The notes under the pieces are model-generated. The model ran no database searches. It saw nothing but the letters and a program-made list of their open reading frames with translations, and was not told the DNA's origin. This document shows, one piece after another, positions 37,863-41,055 of a stretch of DNA of 41,055 nucleotides. Position 1 is the first letter of the stretch. Each line of letters starts with the position of its first letter. A program made the position numbers and the translations under genes. Origin of the DNA: a virus; IMG/VR virus record IMGVR_UViG_3300020122_000054, positions 1-41,055 of that record. One strand, given 5' to 3'.

Positions 37863-38015
37863 ATGAATGAGCAATTAGAGAATAATCAAATTTTCATAGA
37901 TTTGATTGAAGAATTTTTAAATGACGATGAAATAAAAGATATTGATGATATTGATGCAAAGTGCATTATGAAATTTATTTGGAATAGAGGTTATAAGTTA
38001 GTTAAGCGAGATTAA
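37863..38015 (+). CDS. Small acidic protein, 50 residues
   Basis: ATG 37863 one base after the terminase stop; TAA 38013-38015, six bases before the portal start. MNEQLENNQIFIDLIEEFLN, DDEIKDIDDIDAKCIMKFIW, then NRGYKLVKRD. Acidic helix; no family recognised. Confidence 0.58.
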   Translation: MNEQLENNQIFIDLIEEFLNDDEIKDIDDIDAKCIMKFIWNRGYKLVKRD

Positions 38016-38021
38016 ACATTT

Positions 38022-40409
38022 ATGGAAAATGATACTGACGATCCTGATGAAAAACTAATTCGGGAAGCTAAAGAACGATTTATGCGATGCGAGGAATGGG
38101 AATCAATTGCTCGCATTCGTTTTGATTATGATTACAAGTTTGCTAATGGTGATGTTCATAATAAATATCAATGGGATTCTGATCTTGTCTATAATCGTGA
38201 ATTGCAAGATAGACCATGTTTGACAATCAATAAAACACGACAGCATAATCTTTTGATTGTTAATGATGCAAAGCAAAATAAGCCGGGTGTTCGCATTCGT
38301 CCGGTTGGCGATGATGCTACCTTTGAAGGTGCGCAAATATTTCAGGAAATTATCTATCATATCGAATATATTTCCAATGCTGAACAAGTTTATGATTATG
38401 CAACTCAGTTTCAAGTAGAAGCGGGCTGGGGATATTGGCGAGTTGCTGTTGATTATATTGATAGCAAGACATTTGATCAAGAAATATACATTCGCCGCAT
38501 TAAAGACCCTAAATCAGTTTATCTTGATTGCGATATTAATGAGATTGATGGCTCAGACGCTCGATATGGATTTATTTTTGAAGATGTTCCAAAAGAAATT
38601 TTTAAAAAGAAATATCCTAAATATGCTGATCAAATTGGACATGCAGCATTAGGTAATACCACACCAGATATGTGGATTACGCAGAATCATGTTCGCGTAG
38701 CCGAATATTATTACAAAGAGGAAAAAGAGGATAAGTTAGTTTCATTTGTTATTCCAGAAGATCATACACCAGTGCAAGGATTATTAAGCGAATTACTTGA
38801 TGAACAAAAAGAAGTCTTTAAAGAAATTAGAAAGCGCGAAGCAAATTTGCCTGCAAATTTACGCACCTATCAAGAGCGAAAGGTTCTAACTGATAATATT
38901 GATTGGTGTAAGATCGCTGGCGATAAAATTGTAGACCGTGGTTCTTGGTTAGGTAAATATATTCCGATTGTTCGTTTGATCGGTAGTGAAACAATTATTG
39001 ATGGTATATTAGATCGCAAGGGCCACACGCGATGGTTAATCAATGCACAGCAAATTTACAATTGGAATACTTCAGCTAATCAAGAATTTGGAGCATTGCA
39101 AACCAAATCGCCTTGGATTGCTTCGGTGGAAGCAATTGAAGGATTTGAGGAATATTATAAAACAGCCAATACAAAAAATCACAGCTTCATGCCGCATCGT
39201 GCATTTGATGATGATGGCAATGAATTACCTGCACCTTCGCGTCCGCAGCCGCCGCAGCCTTCACCTGCTTATGTCAAGCAGATGGAAATTAGTCAAAATG
39301 AAATGATGATGGTGTCTGGTCAATATCAGGCACAAACGGGAGAGAATGAAAATGCTAAAAGTGGAGTTGCAATTAATGCAAGGCAGCGCCAAGGTGATAG
39401 AAGCACTTACCACTTTATCGATAATCAGGCAATCGCAATTAGGTTCACTGGAAAAATTATCCTTGACCTCATCCCGAAAATCTATGATACGCAAAGAGTT
39501 AAACGCATTGAGGCGCGCGATGGACGAATACTTAATGTAACAATCGATCCTGACGCGGAGGAAGGTGTAAAAAATCAAAGTGATCCTAACAATATTCAAA
39601 TGGATAAGAACAGACAAGTTGAAGAAATCTTATTTAATCCGAATGTTGGATATTATGATGTTCAGGCTGATACTGGACCTAGTTTTGCGACAAGGCGTCA
39701 AGAGGCATTTAATGCATTAACTCAGATTGCGGCACAGAATCCTGAATTTATGCATATTGCTGGTGATATCCTTTGGAAGGTTGCGGACTTCCCTGAAGCA
39801 CAGGTTCTTGCTGATCGTTGGCGTAAGATCATTCCGCCGAATGTGACGGGCGATGCACCTGATCCAGCAACTGAACAAGCCATGCACGCTGCTGCTGATC
39901 AAATTCAGCAACAGCTTACTGTAATTGCAAAACAGGCAAAAGAACTTGCTGACAAAGACAAGGAATTGACAATTAAAGCGCAAGACTTGAATCTGCGACT
40001 TAAAGAAGCAATGGCGCGCGAAGCACGCGAAGATTATAAAGCTGAAACTGATCGATTAACTGCATTGGGCAATTATGGTAAGGGTGACAATCCTGATAAA
40101 CGAATGAAGCCGGTGGTCGATCAATTGGTACAGGGGATGCTTGCTGCTGGCGAGCCTGACGAGAGTGAGGAAAAAGCGGAGGCACCTTTAGAGGGTGATA
40201 GCATTCCTGGCGTTCCAGGGTCACGTAAAGCGCCTGATGGGGCACATTACGTCAAACGCGGGAATCAATACTATCGCGTTGAGGCAAATGAGGATATGGG
40301 GTTCCATCCTGCCCACATTGGAGCTAGGCTCGCGCCTGATGGCCATCATTATATTAAAGATGCGCGCCCTGGACGTGAGGGTAAATTTATGCGTGTAATT
40401 CATGGCTAA
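38022..40409 (+). CDS. Portal protein, P22 type
   Basis: 795 residues, close to the length of P22-family portals. Recognisable segments are DRPCLTINKTRQHNLLIVND, QNKPGVRIRPVGDD, WGYWRVAVDYIDSKTFDQEI, KDPKSVYLDCDINEIDGSDA, and the long helical barrel from about 630. The C-terminus adds two similar repeats, RKAPDGAHYVKRGNQYYRV and RLAPDGHHYIKDARPGRE, likely a late extension. It forms the dodecameric head vertex. This points to a podovirus-like virion. Confidence 0.92.
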   Translation: MENDTDDPDEKLIREAKERFMRCEEWESIARIRFDYDYKFANGDVHNKYQWDSDLVYNRELQDRPCLTINKTRQHNLLIVNDAKQNKPGVRIRPVGDDATFEGAQIFQEIIYHIEYISNAEQVYDYATQFQVEAGWGYWRVAVDYIDSKTFDQEIYIRRIKDPKSVYLDCDINEIDGSDARYGFIFEDVPKEIFKKKYPKYADQIGHAALGNTTPDMWITQNHVRVAEYYYKEEKEDKLVSFVIPEDHTPVQGLLSELLDEQKEVFKEIRKREANLPANLRTYQERKVLTDNIDWCKIAGDKIVDRGSWLGKYIPIVRLIGSETIIDGILDRKGHTRWLINAQQIYNWNTSANQEFGALQTKSPWIASVEAIEGFEEYYKTANTKNHSFMPHRAFDDDGNELPAPSRPQPPQPSPAYVKQMEISQNEMMMVSGQYQAQTGENENAKSGVAINARQRQGDRSTYHFIDNQAIAIRFTGKIILDLIPKIYDTQRVKRIEARDGRILNVTIDPDAEEGVKNQSDPNNIQMDKNRQVEEILFNPNVGYYDVQADTGPSFATRRQEAFNALTQIAAQNPEFMHIAGDILWKVADFPEAQVLADRWRKIIPPNVTGDAPDPATEQAMHAAADQIQQQLTVIAKQAKELADKDKELTIKAQDLNLRLKEAMAREAREDYKAETDRLTALGNYGKGDNPDKRMKPVVDQLVQGMLAAGEPDESEEKAEAPLEGDSIPGVPGSRKAPDGAHYVKRGNQYYRVEANEDMGFHPAHIGARLAPDGHHYIKDARPGREGKFMRVIHG

Positions 40410-40767
40410 TCTTCCCGCATGGGTTGCACCTATGAAACCTGTACAGAATGCTGCACAGGGATTGCAAAGTCTCGCACAAACATATACACAACCGCATAAT
40501 GCAATGCAGGGTAAACAGAATTGGGATGGTCAGGGAATTAATCCTAATCAACCAATGCAGCATCAGCAACCTATGCAACAGGGTTTACAAGGACTCGAAA
40601 GCCGTTTACCACCTGAATTGATGCAATTCTTGCAACCGTTCTTAGGAATGATGCAAGGTCAAGGTGATACAATGGGTAATATGAAGGGGCTATTAGGATT
40701 TCAGCCTGTAGATCACGATCCTTTCAAACCTAATCAGCCGGGAGGCGGTGGCCTCTATGGCGGTTAG
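40402..40767 (+). CDS. Gln/Met/Pro-rich protein, 121 residues
   Basis: ATG 40402 overlaps the portal stop by eight bases. Low-complexity: LQSLAQTYTQPHNAMQGKQN, PMQHQQPMQQGLQGL, FLQPFLGMMQGQGDTMGN, ending PGGGGLYGG. A disordered protein between portal and head genes; a scaffold-like role is possible but not supported. No family. Confidence 0.58.
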   Translation: MANLPAWVAPMKPVQNAAQGLQSLAQTYTQPHNAMQGKQNWDGQGINPNQPMQHQQPMQQGLQGLESRLPPELMQFLQPFLGMMQGQGDTMGNMKGLLGFQPVDHDPFKPNQPGGGGLYGG

Positions 40768-41050
40768 TAGACGTTCATTATTTGCTGTATTTGCTGCTTT
40801 AGTGGCTTCGCCAACTATTGTTAAAGCTGTATCATTTTTACCAGTACCAATTCAAAAGAAATTTGATTATTTAATTTTAAATGATTTTAATAAAATAGCA
40901 AGATCGTCAATTCTCTTATTCGAAAATTCAAATGCATTTATAAAAATTATCAATGGTCAATATCATAATCAATTTGCAGAATCAAATGTAAAAATAGGGG
41001 AGCGGTTACGAATTAGGCTACCAAAGGATTATAATATAAATGGCGGATAA
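40757..41050 (+). CDS. Small exported protein with Tat-like signal, 97 residues
   Basis: ATG 40757 (GGAGG about a dozen bases upstream; an earlier GTG at 40748 is too close to the site). MAVSRRSLFAVFAALVASPT, then IVKA: twin Arg followed by a hydrophobic stretch and an AxA-like end. The mature part is FDYLILNDFNKIARSSILLF, with NGQYHNQF and a KIGERLRIRLPKDYN strand. No family recognised. Overlaps the preceding gene by 11 bases. Confidence 0.6.
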   Translation: MAVSRRSLFAVFAALVASPTIVKAVSFLPVPIQKKFDYLILNDFNKIARSSILLFENSNAFIKIINGQYHNQFAESNVKIGERLRIRLPKDYNINGG

Positions 41051-41055
41051 AATAA
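41040..41055 (+). CDS. Start of a further gene, cut by the window end
   Basis: ATG 41040 opens MADKI in a new frame, overlapping the end of the previous gene by 11 bases, with AAGGA upstream. Only five codons are visible, so it could be chance. Confidence 0.3.

Noticed and set aside
1-41055. CRISPR array, insertion sequence, integrase or attachment site
   Set aside because: No regularly spaced repeats, transposase or recombinase motifs were seen; the small regulator at 14315 alone does not show lysogeny.

Overview
The window is a fragment of a tailed double-stranded DNA phage (Caudoviricetes). It carries a PBSX/P22-like large terminase, a P22-type portal, a GH25 endolysin with membrane-protein neighbours, a phage replication and recombination set, tail fibre/spike genes, three homing-endonuclease traces and two tRNAs. 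No integrase was seen. Most of it is AT-rich, with dense gene packing and many ATGA, GTGA or TAATG stop/start overlaps. The P22-type portal suggests a podovirus-like virion. A secreted protein at 23118-23504 resembles small proteins common in Hyphomicrobiales, so an alphaproteobacterial host is likely; this is inference. Both edges cut genes or operons, and capsid and tail-tube genes are absent, so the genome continues outside the window.

Layout. (1) 1-3501, rightward: the end of a tail-like protein, then a lysis region (tiny membrane peptide, GH25 endolysin, holin-like protein, peptidoglycan-binding protein, secreted Cys-rich protein, a chain of overlapping 28-32 residue Trp-rich ORFs, two membrane/coiled-coil proteins). 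(2) 14104-3498, leftward: the replication and recombination operon, from a promoter at about 14236-14210 past a large palindrome. It encodes a Sak4-like ATPase, an Acb2/Tad1-hairpin-like protein, a DUF669 protein, a Cas4/RecB-like nuclease, an SF2 helicase, a sliding-clamp-like protein and a family B DNA polymerase. A homing-endonuclease cassette has rearranged the helicase locus and left two gene remnants. (3) 14315-17267, rightward: a Cro-like regulator, an HNH endonuclease, and an AEP primase-polymerase/DUF3987 helicase interrupted by one in-frame TAA. (4) 17268-17646: an origin-like non-coding segment with TCTAA/TTAGA repeats. (5) 17647-25219, rightward: about 25 small early-type genes driven by a family of similar sigma70-like promoters, with a VRR-NUC nuclease, a HiPIP-like Cys protein, a ParB-like protein and a candidate structured RNA. 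(6) 25225-25629: tRNA-Leu(UAA), a KTSC-domain gene, tRNA-Thr(UGU). (7) 25650-36506: host-interaction proteins. Six of them (26126, 28074, 28451, 30840, 31744, 32667) carry Sec-type signal peptides, which is unexpected for tail proteins; one is a GH16-like glycanase. (8) 36507 to the end: large terminase, portal, a Gln/Met-rich protein and a Tat-like signal protein, leading into head genes.

How it fits together. The primase-polymerase, PolB, clamp and helicase would replicate the genome. Sak4, the DUF669 protein and the Cas4-like nuclease would handle recombination. The Acb2-like protein would be a counter-defence sponge. The secreted glycanase and spike proteins probably attack host surface polysaccharide. 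The strongest leads are the block of signal-peptide-bearing tail-region genes, the helicase locus remodelled by homing endonucleases, and the stop codon inside the primase-helicase.
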